This document shows, piece by piece, positions 1 through 9,695 of a DNA stretch of 57,254 nucleotides. Within the stretch, counting starts at the first letter, position 1, and every line of letters begins with the position of its first letter. The notes under the pieces are model-generated. The model saw only the letters and a program-made list of their open reading frames with translations, was not told the DNA's origin and did not search any database. The stretch comes from Planctomycetaceae bacterium UBA2671 (GTDB lineage: Bacteria; Planctomycetota; Planctomycetia; Planctomycetales; Planctomycetaceae): NCBI GenBank assembly GCA_002359185.1, contig DEML01000076.1, positions 1 to 57,254 on the forward strand, read 5' to 3'. The translations under genes were made by a program, and so were the position numbers.

Positions 1-980
1 TCCTGTGGAGCAGCATGCCGGATGAAGAATTATTTGAGCTGGCTAAGTCTGGAAAATTGAATCAGGATGAAGTCCTGACTAAGCAGGTTAAACGAATGCT
101 GCTCGATCCCAAGGCCAAGGCTCTCACCGAGAATTTCGTGGGGCAATGGCTGGGGCTACGACAGTTGAATGAGATCTCTCCCGACCCTGATATGTTTCCA
201 GAGTTCAACAAAGAACTCGTTCGAGATATGCAGCAGGAAACCGAACTTCTGTTTGCCAACATCCTCGAACGGGATTTAAGCCTTACAGAACTTCTGACTG
301 CTGATTACACATTCGTCAATGAAAAACTGGCAAAGTTGTATGGAATTGATTCGGTCAAGGGATCCAAATTTCAACAGGTCAGCCTGAAAGAAAAACCACG
401 TCGTGGATTGATTTCCCATGCTGGTATTTTGACACTGACATCGTTTCCAAACCGAACATCTCCTGTAAAACGTGGGGAATGGGTGCTGGAAAATATCCTG
501 GCTCAGGATCCTCCCCCTGCCCCGCCTTCGGTGCCATCACTTGAAGAGACTCAGGCCTCGAATCCAAATCTTTCTTTCCGCGAGCAGTTAGTTCTTCACC
601 AGAAGGATCCGATTTGCAGTTCATGTCACAAACTGATGGATGGAATCGGTTTTGGTCTGCAGAATTACGATGCGATTGGACGATGGCGAGAGAAAGAGGG
701 AGGGCATCCGATCGACTCTCGTGGCGACTTGCCGGATGGGAAATCGTTTAATGGTCCACTGGAATTGATAAATATTTTGGGACAACGCCCTGATGAGTTT
801 ACCCGTTGTCTTTCAGAAAAAATGTTGACCTATGCCCTGGGGCGTGGTTTACAATGGTATGATCGCTGCACAATTGACGACATTATTATGGCGACCCGGG
901 ACGATGAATACCGCATCTCCCGTTTGATTGTGGAAATTGTAAAAAGTCCCGCTTTCCGCAAACAGCAAGTAAGTCACTAA
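1..980 (+). CDS. DUF1592/DUF1588/DUF1585 c-type cytochrome protein, 3' part
   Basis: C-terminal part of a large secreted planctomycete cytochrome-like protein. The reading frame is open to the window edge (codons from base 3, reading LWSSMPDEELFELA), which matches the middle of a DUF1592 domain, so the first ATG at 15 is internal and the gene begins outside the window. After DUF1592 come a DUF1588 region with a CxxCH haem-binding motif (CSSCHKLMDGIGFG, codons from about 615) and a C-terminal DUF1585 region ending KSPAFRKQQ. The family is usually encoded next to a DUF1552 protein, as here. Its biochemical role is not established; a periplasmic redox or polymer-degradation role has been inferred from context in the literature. 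Family assignment is firm, function is not. Confidence 0.9.
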   Translation, partial: LWSSMPDEELFELAKSGKLNQDEVLTKQVKRMLLDPKAKALTENFVGQWLGLRQLNEISPDPDMFPEFNKELVRDMQQETELLFANILERDLSLTELLTADYTFVNEKLAKLYGIDSVKGSKFQQVSLKEKPRRGLISHAGILTLTSFPNRTSPVKRGEWVLENILAQDPPPAPPSVPSLEETQASNPNLSFREQLVLHQKDPICSSCHKLMDGIGFGLQNYDAIGRWREKEGGHPIDSRGDLPDGKSFNGPLELINILGQRPDEFTRCLSEKMLTYALGRGLQWYDRCTIDDIIMATRDDEYRISRLIVEIVKSPAFRKQQVSH

Positions 981-1039
981 TATCATTTCGTATCAACGTC
1001 TAACAATACTCAAATTCCTTGCGTAAGATTTTAGAACAA

Positions 1040-1124
1040 GGGTGGCGGGGGTGCTCTCGAAGAGAAGCCTCCGAATCGTATGACCTCCGGGGGCTTCCGC
1101 TAAAACGGAGCGCCCCCGCCACCC
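1040..1124. repeat. Long imperfect hairpin between the cytochrome and DUF1552 genes
   Basis: The arms gggtggcgggggtgctc (1040-1056) and gagcgcccccgccaccc (1108-1124) pair with one mismatch. Inside them gaagcctccg and cgggggcttc form a second stem. Outside, aactcaaat-like arms (about 1008-1015 and 1130-1138) extend the symmetry. There is no T-tract, so this looks like a dispersed palindromic element rather than a terminator. It may modulate the ratio between the two flanking genes if they are co-transcribed (inference). Confidence 0.65.
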
Positions 1125-1189
1125 AAGATTATTTGAGTTAGTAAGAATAAATTAAGTAAACTCGGCTTCTCAACAGAATTGGAAATACA

Positions 1190-2548
1190 ATGAGTTCAAC
1201 AACACGACGAAATGTGACCAATTTTCAACTGGATCGCCGCAATTTCATGCGCGGTGCGGGTGTCGTTATGGGATTGCCCTGGCTTGAAGCGATGATGTCT
1301 TCCACGTCACTTGCGGCTGCACCAACTGCAGCCGTGCCGACCCGCATGGCATTTGTCTTTTTTGCTAACGGGGCCATCATGAAAGACTGGACCGTTAAAG
1401 GGGAAGGAAAAGATTTCGAACTCTCCAAGACTTTGAGTTCACTCGCTCCCGTGAAAGATGACTGTCTGTTCCTGTCCGGTTTAACGCATGATAAAGCTCG
1501 GGCCAATGGCGATGGTGGTGGCGATCATGCTCGAAACTCCGCTTCCTTCCTGACGGCTTCTCAACCTCGCAAAACGGGGGGAGCCGATATCCAGGTGGGC
1601 ATTTCCGTCGATCAGGTTGCTGCTCAGAAAATCGGAACGCAAACTCACCTGCCCTCTCTGGAAATTGGTATCGAAGGGGGACGTCAGGCAGGAGTTTGCG
1701 ATTCGGGTTACAGCTGTGCTTACCAGTCGAATATCGCCTGGAGATCGCCCAATCAGCCTGTCGCCAAAGAAATTAATCCCAAGCTGGCTTTCGAACGACT
1801 GTTCGGGATGTCGTTGACAGATGTCAAGAAAAGCCAGGATCGTGATTTTTATCGGACCAGTATACTCGATGCGGTTTCAGAAGATGCCAGTAAACTCTCG
1901 GGTCGATTAGGGAGAACGGATCGGCAGAAACTGGATGAGTATTTCACCAGTGTGCGGGAAATTGAACAGCGAATTGGACGAGCTGCTCCTCAGAAGCGAC
2001 AGCTGCCGCCTGAGTTCGATATTCCTCAGGGTGTGCCTGCCGATGTGGATGCTCATATTCCTTTGATGTACGACATCCTGACGCTCGCCTTCCAGACAGA
2101 TTCAACTCGCGTCGCCACATTCATGCTGGCCAATGGAGGCTCGAATCGCACGTACTCTCATCTGAATGTGAAGGGAGCGCATCACCAGTTGTCTCACCAT
2201 CGCGACGAAGCCGATAAAGTTGCTGACCTGCAGAAGATCGATCAATATCTGGCAAAGGAATTCGCCCGATTCGTTCAGAAACTCAAATCGATTCCCGAAG
2301 GGGAAGGCACATTGCTCGATCACAGCATGATTCTGTACGGCAGTGGAATCAGCGATGCCAATCGTCATCGTCATGAAGACCTGCCAATTGTGATCGCAGG
2401 TAAAGCCTCGGGGCAGTTGCAAACTGGACGACATCTGGTTTATGAAAAAGAAACCCCGATGGCGAATCTTTATCTGTCGATGCTCGATCGAATGGGGACT
2501 CCGGTCGATGCCTTCGGTGACAGCACGGGACGACTGACGAATTTGTAA
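1190..2548 (+). CDS. DUF1552 domain protein with Tat-like signal
   Basis: A 452-residue protein of the DUF1552 family, a planctomycete-enriched group found next to DUF1592-type cytochromes. The N-terminus carries a twin-arginine-like signal (DRRNFMRGAGVVMGLPWLEAM, about residues 15-35), so it is probably folded and cofactor-loaded before export. Typical family blocks are visible: RMAFVFFANGA near residue 55, the SGLTHDKA block, an aspartate/histidine-rich segment GDGGGDHAR, and LYGSGISDANRHRHEDLP near the C-terminus, which resembles the alkaline-phosphatase-like/DUF1501 fold. The gene follows the cytochrome by about 210 bp, with a hairpin between. Function unknown; possibly a periplasmic hydrolase or oxidoreductase partner of the cytochrome (inference). 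Confidence 0.9.
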   Translation: MSSTTRRNVTNFQLDRRNFMRGAGVVMGLPWLEAMMSSTSLAAAPTAAVPTRMAFVFFANGAIMKDWTVKGEGKDFELSKTLSSLAPVKDDCLFLSGLTHDKARANGDGGGDHARNSASFLTASQPRKTGGADIQVGISVDQVAAQKIGTQTHLPSLEIGIEGGRQAGVCDSGYSCAYQSNIAWRSPNQPVAKEINPKLAFERLFGMSLTDVKKSQDRDFYRTSILDAVSEDASKLSGRLGRTDRQKLDEYFTSVREIEQRIGRAAPQKRQLPPEFDIPQGVPADVDAHIPLMYDILTLAFQTDSTRVATFMLANGGSNRTYSHLNVKGAHHQLSHHRDEADKVADLQKIDQYLAKEFARFVQKLKSIPEGEGTLLDHSMILYGSGISDANRHRHEDLPIVIAGKASGQLQTGRHLVYEKETPMANLYLSMLDRMGTPVDAFGDSTGRLTNL

Positions 2549-2651
2549 TCTTAAATTGCGGGAAAACTGGGACTCCGCTTCACTGCGACCCCAGCCACCA
2601 CCCTGCTTTCATCTTTCTCTATGCTGATCGTCTCATCTCAAAGAGTTTCGT

Positions 2652-3821
2652 ATGGGACGTTTATTATCGCTGGCCTGGAAACATGCTCGTTTTCGCTGGG
2701 TACGGACATGCCTGTTGATTTCAGGTTTGAGCCTGGCGATTTCGATTCCGTTGGCCACTTCGCTAATGACTGGTATGATCGAATCGAGTTTACTGAGCCG
2801 TGCAGAGCAGGTTCCCTTTGTTGTCGGACCTCCCGGCAGTGCCGATGAACTGGTTGTGAATACGTTGTATTTCAGGCCGCGTGATAATAGCCTGCTCGAT
2901 TATGATGTCCTGGAGAAGGTCGAACAGGATCATCTCGTCTCTGCTGTTCCGATTCACTTAAGACACACCTCTCATCATTTTCCGATCGTAGGAACTTCGC
3001 GCGATTATTTTCTGAAGCACAGCCATGCGGTTCAGGGACAGCTGTTTGATCGAATTGGCGATTGTGTGTTGGGAGCAGATGTTGCTCGCGAACTCGATTT
3101 GACAACAGGCGAATCAATACTGAGCGATAGTGATTCCTATCTCAATCCGACGGGAGCCCTGCCGCTGAGAATGCGGATTGTCGGGATCCTGAAAGCTTCT
3201 CACAGTCCGGATGACCGGGCTGTTTTTGTCGATTTAAAAACGGGTTGGTTGCTCGATGGAATTGGTCATGGGCATGCGGCTGCTCTTCATGATACTGGGA
3301 ACAAAGATGCTTCATTGAGTGCCACTCATGGTGGTCTGACTGGAGGGGGAGTCAGTTATCTGGAAGTGACTGATGAGAATTTTCAGAGTTTCCATTTCCA
3401 TGGAAATCAGAATAAATTTCCGATGACCTCGCTACTGGTTTATCCTGAGAGTGATCGAAGCGGAATCATCTGGGAAGGACGGCTCGCTGAGGATCAGACA
3501 TTGTTGACCGTCCGTCCGGTCGATGTCATTCGGGATTTGCTGGGTGTGCTCGTCAATATTCAGCAGCTCGTCAATACCATCGCGTTGATTCTGGGAGTGA
3601 TTGTCTCCGTGCTGTTTGCGGTCATCGTGGCTTTCTCGCTGCAGTTACGCCAGACAGAGATGCAAACGCTTGACGCGTTGGGAGCGAGTCGTTTCCTGCG
3701 TGTGCAGTTAATCTGTTACGATTTGTTGCTCATTGTCCTGCTGACGTTGCCACTCTCAGCCATTTTATCGTATGGCATGATTACCATTTTTCGACCATGG
3801 ATTGAGCAGATCCTGCTATGA
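2652..3821 (+). CDS. FtsX-type ABC transporter permease
   Basis: A 389-residue membrane protein with the MacB/FtsX permease layout: a short cytoplasmic start (MGRLLSLAWKHARFRWVRT), one N-terminal membrane segment at about residues 20-45, a large extracytoplasmic domain (about 50-290), then membrane segments in the C-terminal 100 residues (VNTIALILGVIVSVLFAVIV and YDLLLIVLLTLPLSAILSYG). The conserved permease motif between them is recognisable (LRQTEMQTLDALGAS). No ATP-binding subunit or membrane-fusion gene is adjacent, so the partner ATPase must be elsewhere. The C-terminus stops shortly after the third recognisable segment, so the usual fourth segment is short or missing. The closest functional analogy is lipoprotein or macrolide-type exporters, but no substrate can be assigned. 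Confidence 0.85.
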   Translation: MGRLLSLAWKHARFRWVRTCLLISGLSLAISIPLATSLMTGMIESSLLSRAEQVPFVVGPPGSADELVVNTLYFRPRDNSLLDYDVLEKVEQDHLVSAVPIHLRHTSHHFPIVGTSRDYFLKHSHAVQGQLFDRIGDCVLGADVARELDLTTGESILSDSDSYLNPTGALPLRMRIVGILKASHSPDDRAVFVDLKTGWLLDGIGHGHAAALHDTGNKDASLSATHGGLTGGGVSYLEVTDENFQSFHFHGNQNKFPMTSLLVYPESDRSGIIWEGRLAEDQTLLTVRPVDVIRDLLGVLVNIQQLVNTIALILGVIVSVLFAVIVAFSLQLRQTEMQTLDALGASRFLRVQLICYDLLLIVLLTLPLSAILSYGMITIFRPWIEQILL

Positions 3822-3886
3822 TTACAAATCCTGCATTCTTAAGATTGCGATGATTTTGACAGTGTTATTGAACGGTGTATCTAAAA

Positions 3887-4681
3887 ATGGAGCTGAGAGA
3901 ATTTGCTGAGACGGTTTTACTACAACCTGATCTCGACTTGAAAATATCGGTCGGTGATGGTGATTGGACGGATGAAAGCCCTGGGGAAGCTCTTCGGGTT
4001 TCAGAGCCTGAGCGAAGTGCTTCATTGCAGTTCGCTCTCCCTCGCGCTGCTCCTGCGATGCCTAAGTTTGGGGGATTACACGAACCGGAACGGAGGGCCA
4101 TTGCTCATCACATCATGGCGAATCATGAGTTGCAGGCACTGGAAGCGATGGCCTGGACGTTACTCGCTTTTCCTGATGCCCCTCAAGAATTTCGTATTGG
4201 CATGGCCAATATCATGCGTGATGAACAGCGACATACGCGGATGCATGCCGAGCGGGCCGCAAAGCTGGGAGTCGAGTTTGGATCGCTGCCAGTGAACTGC
4301 TACATCTGGAAGAAGGTGCAGGAGTTTCAATCGGTGCTAGATTACGTCGCAGGGTTACCACTGGTGTTTGAAGGAGCCAATCTCGATCACACTTTAGAGT
4401 TTGCTCAGGCATTTTCGGATGTCGGTGATGAGCGGAGTGCCGCTTTGATGAGAGTGATTCATCGTGATGAAATCGAGCATGTTCGTTTTGGCTGGGAATG
4501 GATGAATCGACTGGCTGAAGAAAATGAAGAAATATGGGATGTCTGGACAAAGCATCTGCACTGGCCGCTACGACCACTTAAAGCTAAGGGGGAACAGTTC
4601 CAGCGGGAGGCAAGACTTGCAGCAGGGATGAGCGAAGAGTTTGTGAATCAGTTGGAAAATTTCAGGAGTGAGGATGAATGA
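3887..4681 (+). CDS. DUF455 ferritin-like protein
   Basis: About 264 residues. The frame is open to a GTG at 3875, but the ATG at 3887 gives MELREFAETVLL, the usual beginning of DUF455 proteins, so that start is preferred; neither has a clear ribosome binding site. The diiron ferritin-like pattern is visible: HELQALEAMAW in the first helix pair, MRDEQRHTRMH, and later HRDEIEHVRFGWEW, which supply the paired Glu and ExxH ligands. DUF455 members are presumed soluble diiron oxidases or hydroxylases of unknown substrate. The gene lies 65 bp after the permease and may be co-transcribed with it, although no functional link is evident. Confidence 0.85.
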   Translation: MELREFAETVLLQPDLDLKISVGDGDWTDESPGEALRVSEPERSASLQFALPRAAPAMPKFGGLHEPERRAIAHHIMANHELQALEAMAWTLLAFPDAPQEFRIGMANIMRDEQRHTRMHAERAAKLGVEFGSLPVNCYIWKKVQEFQSVLDYVAGLPLVFEGANLDHTLEFAQAFSDVGDERSAALMRVIHRDEIEHVRFGWEWMNRLAEENEEIWDVWTKHLHWPLRPLKAKGEQFQREARLAAGMSEEFVNQLENFRSEDE

Positions 4682-5183
4682 GGTTCTGGAATAAGTTTTG
4701 GAACCACAGATTGACCCAGCGCAGCTGGTTTGATCTGCTCGCCGGAACCAAAAAGAATGTGTTCAAAATTTGCGCAAGCCAAATAACTTTGAATCGTTAG
4801 TAGCACGGATTGTCACGGATTTCGCAGAAAACAATTCTCTTATAAGTAAGCAGTTTTCTTGGTGTGTCACTCTAACTCTTTACACTTTACTAAAAATTAT
4901 GATTTTATTTGAATTGATGCCGTCCCCTCGCTGACGCTTTTAGAATTTGCACGAATTACAGTTATAAGAATTAGAATTCGATCAACACAATTGTGCCACG
5001 GCTCTGTGAGCCGTGTTTTTCAGTGTTGAGGCATAAAGAGTGTTGGAAGAAAATAAGATCACACAATGCACGGCTCACAGAGCAGTGGAACCATTTATCA
5101 ACTTATTATTTTCTTGTTTTCAACGACTATGATTAAAAGTGTGCTACTTCAAAACTGACGCTTAGGGTTAAGAATCTGTAATA
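4682..5183. other. Intergenic region with no gene
   Basis: About 500 bp of AT-rich sequence between convergent genes. No open frame with a convincing start was seen. It contains the dispersed inverted repeat at 4993-5088, described separately. Nothing else is recognised. Confidence 0.6.
4993..5088. repeat. Inverted dispersed repeat with CACGGCTC...GAGCCGTG core
   Basis: The left arm gtgccacggctctgtgagccgtg contains its own palindrome (cacggctc / gagccgtg). The right arm cacggctcacagagcagtgg (5069-5088) is its inverted, slightly diverged copy. The arms are separated by about 53 bp. This has the look of a REP/BIME-like intergenic element; the family has not been checked. Confidence 0.6.
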
Positions 5184-5215
5184 AAAAAACGGCGTGCTGG
5201 TTGGCACGCCGTTTT
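5184..5215 (-). terminator. Rho-independent terminator of the HEAT-repeat lipoprotein gene
   Basis: On the minus strand a 12-bp stem (aaaacggcgtgc / gcacgccgtttt) closes a 5-nt loop and runs into seven T residues. It lies 22 bp after the stop of the gene at 5238. Confidence 0.9.
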
Positions 5216-5237
5216 GATGTTTGCAACTCATATCGAG

Positions 5238-7103
5238 TTAGTTTTTGTGCAGACACTCCAGAGCGATGTTCGCGGCATCGCGGACTTCCGGAGCGGCGTG
5301 AGCGGAGATGAACTGAAGTTCTGCCACAACGATGGCAGGAGTTTCTCCCAGTCCACCGAGTGAAAGAGCAGAGGCACATCGGACCTGATCGTCAATGTCT
5401 CGCAATCCACATCGCAGGGCTTCGATCGCATATGGCTTCAGTTTGCCATTGACTGATCCCAGGGTGTGAGCGGTCAACCAGCGGACCTGAACGTCTTTGT
5501 TTCGCATGAGAGATGTCAATCGAAACATCGCATCGACATGGTCAGGTTGATGCTTGAGAATGGCTTCAGCAACATACAGAGCGGAGAGTCCGTCTGCACT
5601 GACCAGAGCTGTTTCGAGGATCGGAACAATCGTCACCGATTGTCGCGACATATCTCCGAGGTACATGGCTGATAACTGAACCGCTTTCTGATCGTCACAA
5701 GTGACGACTTCACCCAGTGTTTCGGTCACTTCATCGATGGACTGATTCCAGTGATACAGTGTGCAGGCTGCATGGGCTCGGACATTGGGATCGGAATCTT
5801 TCATCATTTGTGCGATCACATCAGAGAGCAAGACCGAATCCCCACCTCGCTCGTAAGCGCGTCGCAATCCTTGAATTCGCAGATTGGTCTCTTCACTGGT
5901 GAGCAGTTCAGCAATCTGTTTCAATTCGGCTGAAGTTGGGGCCGCTTCGGGTTTTCGCTTGACTGCAGAAAGTGCTCCCGCATTTCTCCAGCTGGTATCT
6001 CCGAGAGCTTCGTCGAGCAACTGCAGGATATCGTTGGAAATTGCAGGAGTCGTTTCTTTAACAACTTTCTGCTCAGATTTTTCAGACTCTTTAGCAGCAA
6101 CTTCAACTTCAATTGGTGCAGAGTCTGCGTCAGTTTCCTCAGCCAAATCAGCAACAGTTTCTTTAACCAGGATCTCTGCTTTTTCTTCAACAACTTTTTC
6201 AGATGTTGATTTCTCTGTATTTACAGCAACTTCATTGTTGACGGGCTCATCTGTCCAGGGAAATTCTTCATTTGATTTTTCAGCAGCCTTGGCAACTGCG
6301 GCAGCAACTTCAGTATTTGCCCATTCTGGAAGTGAGCTCGCTTCTGCAGCAATTTCTTTAGAAATCGCTGTGGTTTCTTTGATCTTTTCTTTGGCTTTGT
6401 CAGAGACTTTATCGGCCAGTTCCAGTTTTTTCACAGAAGCGTCAGCATAGGAAGTCAGATCGAAAGCGGCATCGACTTCGGAATTGTCTTGAGCAGCAAT
6501 TTGTTCAACTGAGGTGGAATCGCTCTCCATAGATGCGATTTGCTTTTCGAAATCGAGTTCTGGTGCAGATTCGGGTTTATTGTCAATTAACTCGGCAATC
6601 TGAAGAGATAATGCATCTGCATCGGAGACAGATTCTCCAAGTTGGCCTTCAACCTTTGCTGAGGTCTCCAACTCTGCTGTCTGCTTAGCATCGGAGATCG
6701 CATCCGTGACAAGATTCTGTTCACGAGATTTCTCTTCCGATTTCTCTTTTTTGCTATCGGTACGCTTCACCCAGTTTACGAAACGAGTGAATCGGCCCGG
6801 CTTTTCCGGTTCGGTTTCTTTCGTTTCTGCCTCAGTAACGAGTTCTGGGGCAGGCTCAGGCTCTGCAGTCACTACAGGTTTATCCACCTGGCGGCTCAGA
6901 GTGGCTTCACGAACGACGGTTTCTCCGTCGCTGGTGACCAGGCTTTCTGAGAGCTCCGTTTTTTCAGCCGATTCGGTCAGATTCTCAGCTGGCACGACAG
7001 GCTTCTGGCCTAAAATGCTTTCTTTGAATGAAGGTCCCATTTGACAACCCGTCAGGGATGCTGTCATCAGGCCACATGTCAGATAGGTTCGAATCTTCGA
7101 CAT
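5238..7103 (-). CDS. HEAT-repeat lipoprotein
   Basis: Predicted exported lipoprotein of 621 residues. The frame is open further upstream, but the ATG at 7103 has a good ribosome binding site (ggaagga) and gives MSKIRTYLTCGLMTASLTGC, a lipoprotein signal with lipobox LTGC (Cys20). Residues about 30-400 form a low-complexity region rich in Glu, Ala, Lys and Ser (many EKSE, ETEAETKE-like stretches), probably disordered or coiled coil. The C-terminal 200 residues contain HEAT-like repeats (LLTSEETNLRIQGLRRAYE, DSDPNVRAHAACTLYHW, DKDVQVRWLTAHTLGSV, DIDDQVRCASALSLGGLG, AAPEVRDAANIALECL). The gene would place a protein-binding HEAT domain on a long flexible tether at a membrane. No partner is evident. 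It is followed by a strong terminator and is probably monocistronic. Confidence 0.85.
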   Translation of the reverse strand: MSKIRTYLTCGLMTASLTGCQMGPSFKESILGQKPVVPAENLTESAEKTELSESLVTSDGETVVREATLSRQVDKPVVTAEPEPAPELVTEAETKETEPEKPGRFTRFVNWVKRTDSKKEKSEEKSREQNLVTDAISDAKQTAELETSAKVEGQLGESVSDADALSLQIAELIDNKPESAPELDFEKQIASMESDSTSVEQIAAQDNSEVDAAFDLTSYADASVKKLELADKVSDKAKEKIKETTAISKEIAAEASSLPEWANTEVAAAVAKAAEKSNEEFPWTDEPVNNEVAVNTEKSTSEKVVEEKAEILVKETVADLAEETDADSAPIEVEVAAKESEKSEQKVVKETTPAISNDILQLLDEALGDTSWRNAGALSAVKRKPEAAPTSAELKQIAELLTSEETNLRIQGLRRAYERGGDSVLLSDVIAQMMKDSDPNVRAHAACTLYHWNQSIDEVTETLGEVVTCDDQKAVQLSAMYLGDMSRQSVTIVPILETALVSADGLSALYVAEAILKHQPDHVDAMFRLTSLMRNKDVQVRWLTAHTLGSVNGKLKPYAIEALRCGLRDIDDQVRCASALSLGGLGETPAIVVAELQFISAHAAPEVRDAANIALECLHKN

Positions 7104-7495
7104 CGTATGAATCCTTCCGTGATGTCTCGCAGAGGTCGAGCCGAGTCTTACTTCCGTGTTTTGACTCCGGCTCATCATGAAAGCCTACGAATTGAATTTC
7201 GAAATCTTCGAAATCAGCCCGACCCGTAAGCATCATCATTCTTATCGAACCAGAATGGCCCCAACTTTTAGCATTTTGGGGAGAACCGAATCTGTCAGCC
7301 TATTCCTCCCTGTTTAACATTCAGGAAGTTCTCCTGCAGATACCTCTGTAATTCAAGGCATTTGCTGAATACAGGAAAAGCGAATCAGATTGCTAAGACC
7401 AACTTCAAGAGATTTCTATTGGTGCATGGCAACAAACTTCAGCAAAGAGTTTGTTTTGCTATTGGAGAAATCTGCAGATGATCATTGAAAATGAA
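7104..7495. other. Intergenic region upstream of the lipoprotein gene
   Basis: About 390 bp between two minus-strand genes. It must hold the promoter of the lipoprotein gene, but no convincing -35/-10 pair, operator or terminator hairpin was identified. Confidence 0.5.
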
Positions 7496-9418
7496 CTATG
7501 AAGAGCGTTTTCTCTTATAGAGAATGTAACCCACCACAATTCCCGTCAGTACGAATGCGACACCTGCCCCCAGGAGGAGAAATGGCAGTATCGTCGATTC
7601 TGATTTTCCTCGTAACGCCTCTGGCATTCGAATGTTGGGTTGCTCCTCCGATTCCTCATTCACCACCGTTGAATTCGTATTTGGAGCTCCTTCTCCGGAA
7701 TTGGAGTTTTCTGGAGAAGAATCAGAAATCAAATTCAACTGAGCAATTTGTTCCCGCTGTGGTTCGGTAAGCATGATTGTGAGATCTTCTTTCCAGGCGG
7801 AAAGAATTTGCTTTGTTCGTTCCAGGAGTTGGTCGGGAGAACCACTTGATTTGAAATAGTTATTCAGGACATCTTCACGTTGATCAATCAACAGGTTTTG
7901 TGTTTGTTTCAAACGTTGAGCCTGTTCGGGAGTGACATTCAAAAGGTCTTGACCTTGAGGGGTAAAAATCAGCTGATGTCCAAATCCTGAAAAAAGTGAC
8001 GCAAATTGAGTATGTGAAGAGCGAGTTGTCTGGATCGGCGTAATTGCCAGTAAATAATCCTGATTCAATCTATCAACAGCCCGTAAATAATCGCTGAGTT
8101 TTCCGGAGGGAGTTGCCAGTTTTAAATCGTCGATACGTTTTAGTGCCAATCGTTTCTGGATTGCTTCTTGTATGTAATAGGAGTTCACCTGACGAAAGAA
8201 TGCCTGATCAATTTTTTCAATTCCAAAAATTTGCGAGAGTACAGAAATATCGGTCAGACAGAGCGGGTATTCGTTAGGAAGCAAGAAGGAATCGAGTAAT
8301 GCAGGACGCTGGAATGTTAACGAATTCGAAATTTGATCCGTAGTTTTCTCTACGGCTGCAGGTGTGATATCTGCCCGCGATTCCGCCAGAGCTGGCATTG
8401 CTGATACAAATTGTTTGGGCGTGAAAATCGTATTTCCCTTTGAAAAGAGAATCGTTCCCCCGATGGGTTGCCAGTTCGGAGAGCCATCTTCGAGATTTTC
8501 TTCTGCTCGTTCGACAATTTTATCCCCTTCCTGAAACGCTCCGACCATCAGCGTTTGCTTCTGACCAGCATCTCCGATAATCGAAATGGGAATCGACGTC
8601 ACTTCACCCTCTTCGCTTTGCAGACTGACTTGAGGATCGAATCGATTTAATGCCAGGGCAAATTCTGAGGGAACAAGGGCCATTGGAGCGATGGGGAGAA
8701 AAGCCAGCTCTCCATCTACAAGGAGTTCATCGCGGTTGTCGATGGCGATCACTGCAATAGCCAGATGCTCAATCAGAGGGCGAAATTGAGCCGCGTCATT
8801 TCCAGGAGGAATTATCTCAGCCACCGTGCCAGTTATACGCCCTTTACCAAGCAGGACGGGGACGAGTTGACCTGGAGAAGTGGTTGTGCTGTCGATGGGA
8901 ATCCGTAACTGCATGAGTGAGGTCTGGATAATTCGTAGTGCCGGCTGACCTGTTTTGACCTGCTCTTGTTCCAGGACATGGATTCGGTCGGCAATTCCTG
9001 TGATTGGACTTGTGATGGCCAGATTTCGGAACCGTTCGGCTAGTTCTCTTAATTCCGTTACCGCAACGAGGCTCAACTGCTGCGCTGAGGCGATTTTTTC
9101 TGCATCGCCCCCCTGCTCTGCTGCGGCTAGCTGAGAACGGATATTATTGTAATTTGTTAACGCACGTCGAAGTTCGGTGTCAAGACGATCAACCTGTAAT
9201 CGCAGGAGCATCTCGCCTTCGCGAACTTTATCTCCCAGGCGAACAGGAATTTCAGCAACTCGTCCGCTCCCGGAACTGCGAATTGTTTCGATCATGGCAG
9301 GACGCAATTGAAACAGCGGAGCCTCGATCGACGTATCAACCCGCGGAAGATTCTCGTCTGCCGCAAGGAAAGTGGCTCTGCAAAAAATGACCAGAAGAAC
9401 AGTCAGGATAAATTTCAT
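7496..9418 (-). CDS. Membrane-fusion (HlyD/RND adaptor-like) protein with C-terminal anchor
   Basis: A 640-residue exported protein. The signal peptide is MKFILTVLLVIFCRATFLAA. Residues about 25-220 follow the adaptor layout: a biotinyl/lipoyl half-motif (GSGRVAEIPVRLGDKVREGEMLLRL), a short alpha-helical hairpin (LDTELRRALTNYNNIRSQLAAAEQ), then the second half (LAITSPITGIADRIHVLEQE) and a beta-barrel-like region. Unlike normal RND or ABC adaptors, a further 350 residues of unrecognised sequence follow, then a membrane segment at the very C-terminus (ILPFLLLGAGVAFVLTGIVVGYILY) ending in KRKRSS. The protein is therefore anchored at its C-terminus as a type I membrane protein. No transporter gene is adjacent. 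Its role as an efflux adaptor is uncertain. Confidence 0.75.
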   Translation of the reverse strand: MKFILTVLLVIFCRATFLAADENLPRVDTSIEAPLFQLRPAMIETIRSSGSGRVAEIPVRLGDKVREGEMLLRLQVDRLDTELRRALTNYNNIRSQLAAAEQGGDAEKIASAQQLSLVAVTELRELAERFRNLAITSPITGIADRIHVLEQEQVKTGQPALRIIQTSLMQLRIPIDSTTTSPGQLVPVLLGKGRITGTVAEIIPPGNDAAQFRPLIEHLAIAVIAIDNRDELLVDGELAFLPIAPMALVPSEFALALNRFDPQVSLQSEEGEVTSIPISIIGDAGQKQTLMVGAFQEGDKIVERAEENLEDGSPNWQPIGGTILFSKGNTIFTPKQFVSAMPALAESRADITPAAVEKTTDQISNSLTFQRPALLDSFLLPNEYPLCLTDISVLSQIFGIEKIDQAFFRQVNSYYIQEAIQKRLALKRIDDLKLATPSGKLSDYLRAVDRLNQDYLLAITPIQTTRSSHTQFASLFSGFGHQLIFTPQGQDLLNVTPEQAQRLKQTQNLLIDQREDVLNNYFKSSGSPDQLLERTKQILSAWKEDLTIMLTEPQREQIAQLNLISDSSPENSNSGEGAPNTNSTVVNEESEEQPNIRMPEALRGKSESTILPFLLLGAGVAFVLTGIVVGYILYKRKRSS

Positions 9419-9695
9419 AAGGATACAACAGAATTAATGAGACTTGGTGACAGATTCAGGCTCAAATACATCCCTAAAGCTTACTTTCTCAAGTCCAGAA
9501 AGGATAGATTTGATCAAATCTGATAATACGTATCATTATTAAGATCAGGTGAATTCTGTGTTATTGCAGTCTATCCCCTGCTCTTCAGGATCAACAAAAG
9601 TTCTTACTGCAGTTTGCAGTTAATTGTAGCGGCATATTGATGATTTGAGCCCTATAGTTCAGTCTACCACCCGCTACACATTCAGAGAAACAGCT

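Noticed and set aside
5884..6450. 188-aa plus-strand frame, Ser/Ala-rich
   Set aside because: Antisense of the low-complexity Glu/Ala/Lys region of the HEAT lipoprotein; such frames arise from composition.
7104..7178. N-terminal extension of the HEAT lipoprotein to the first Met at 7178
   Set aside because: It would hide the lipoprotein signal, and the internal ATG has the better ribosome binding site.
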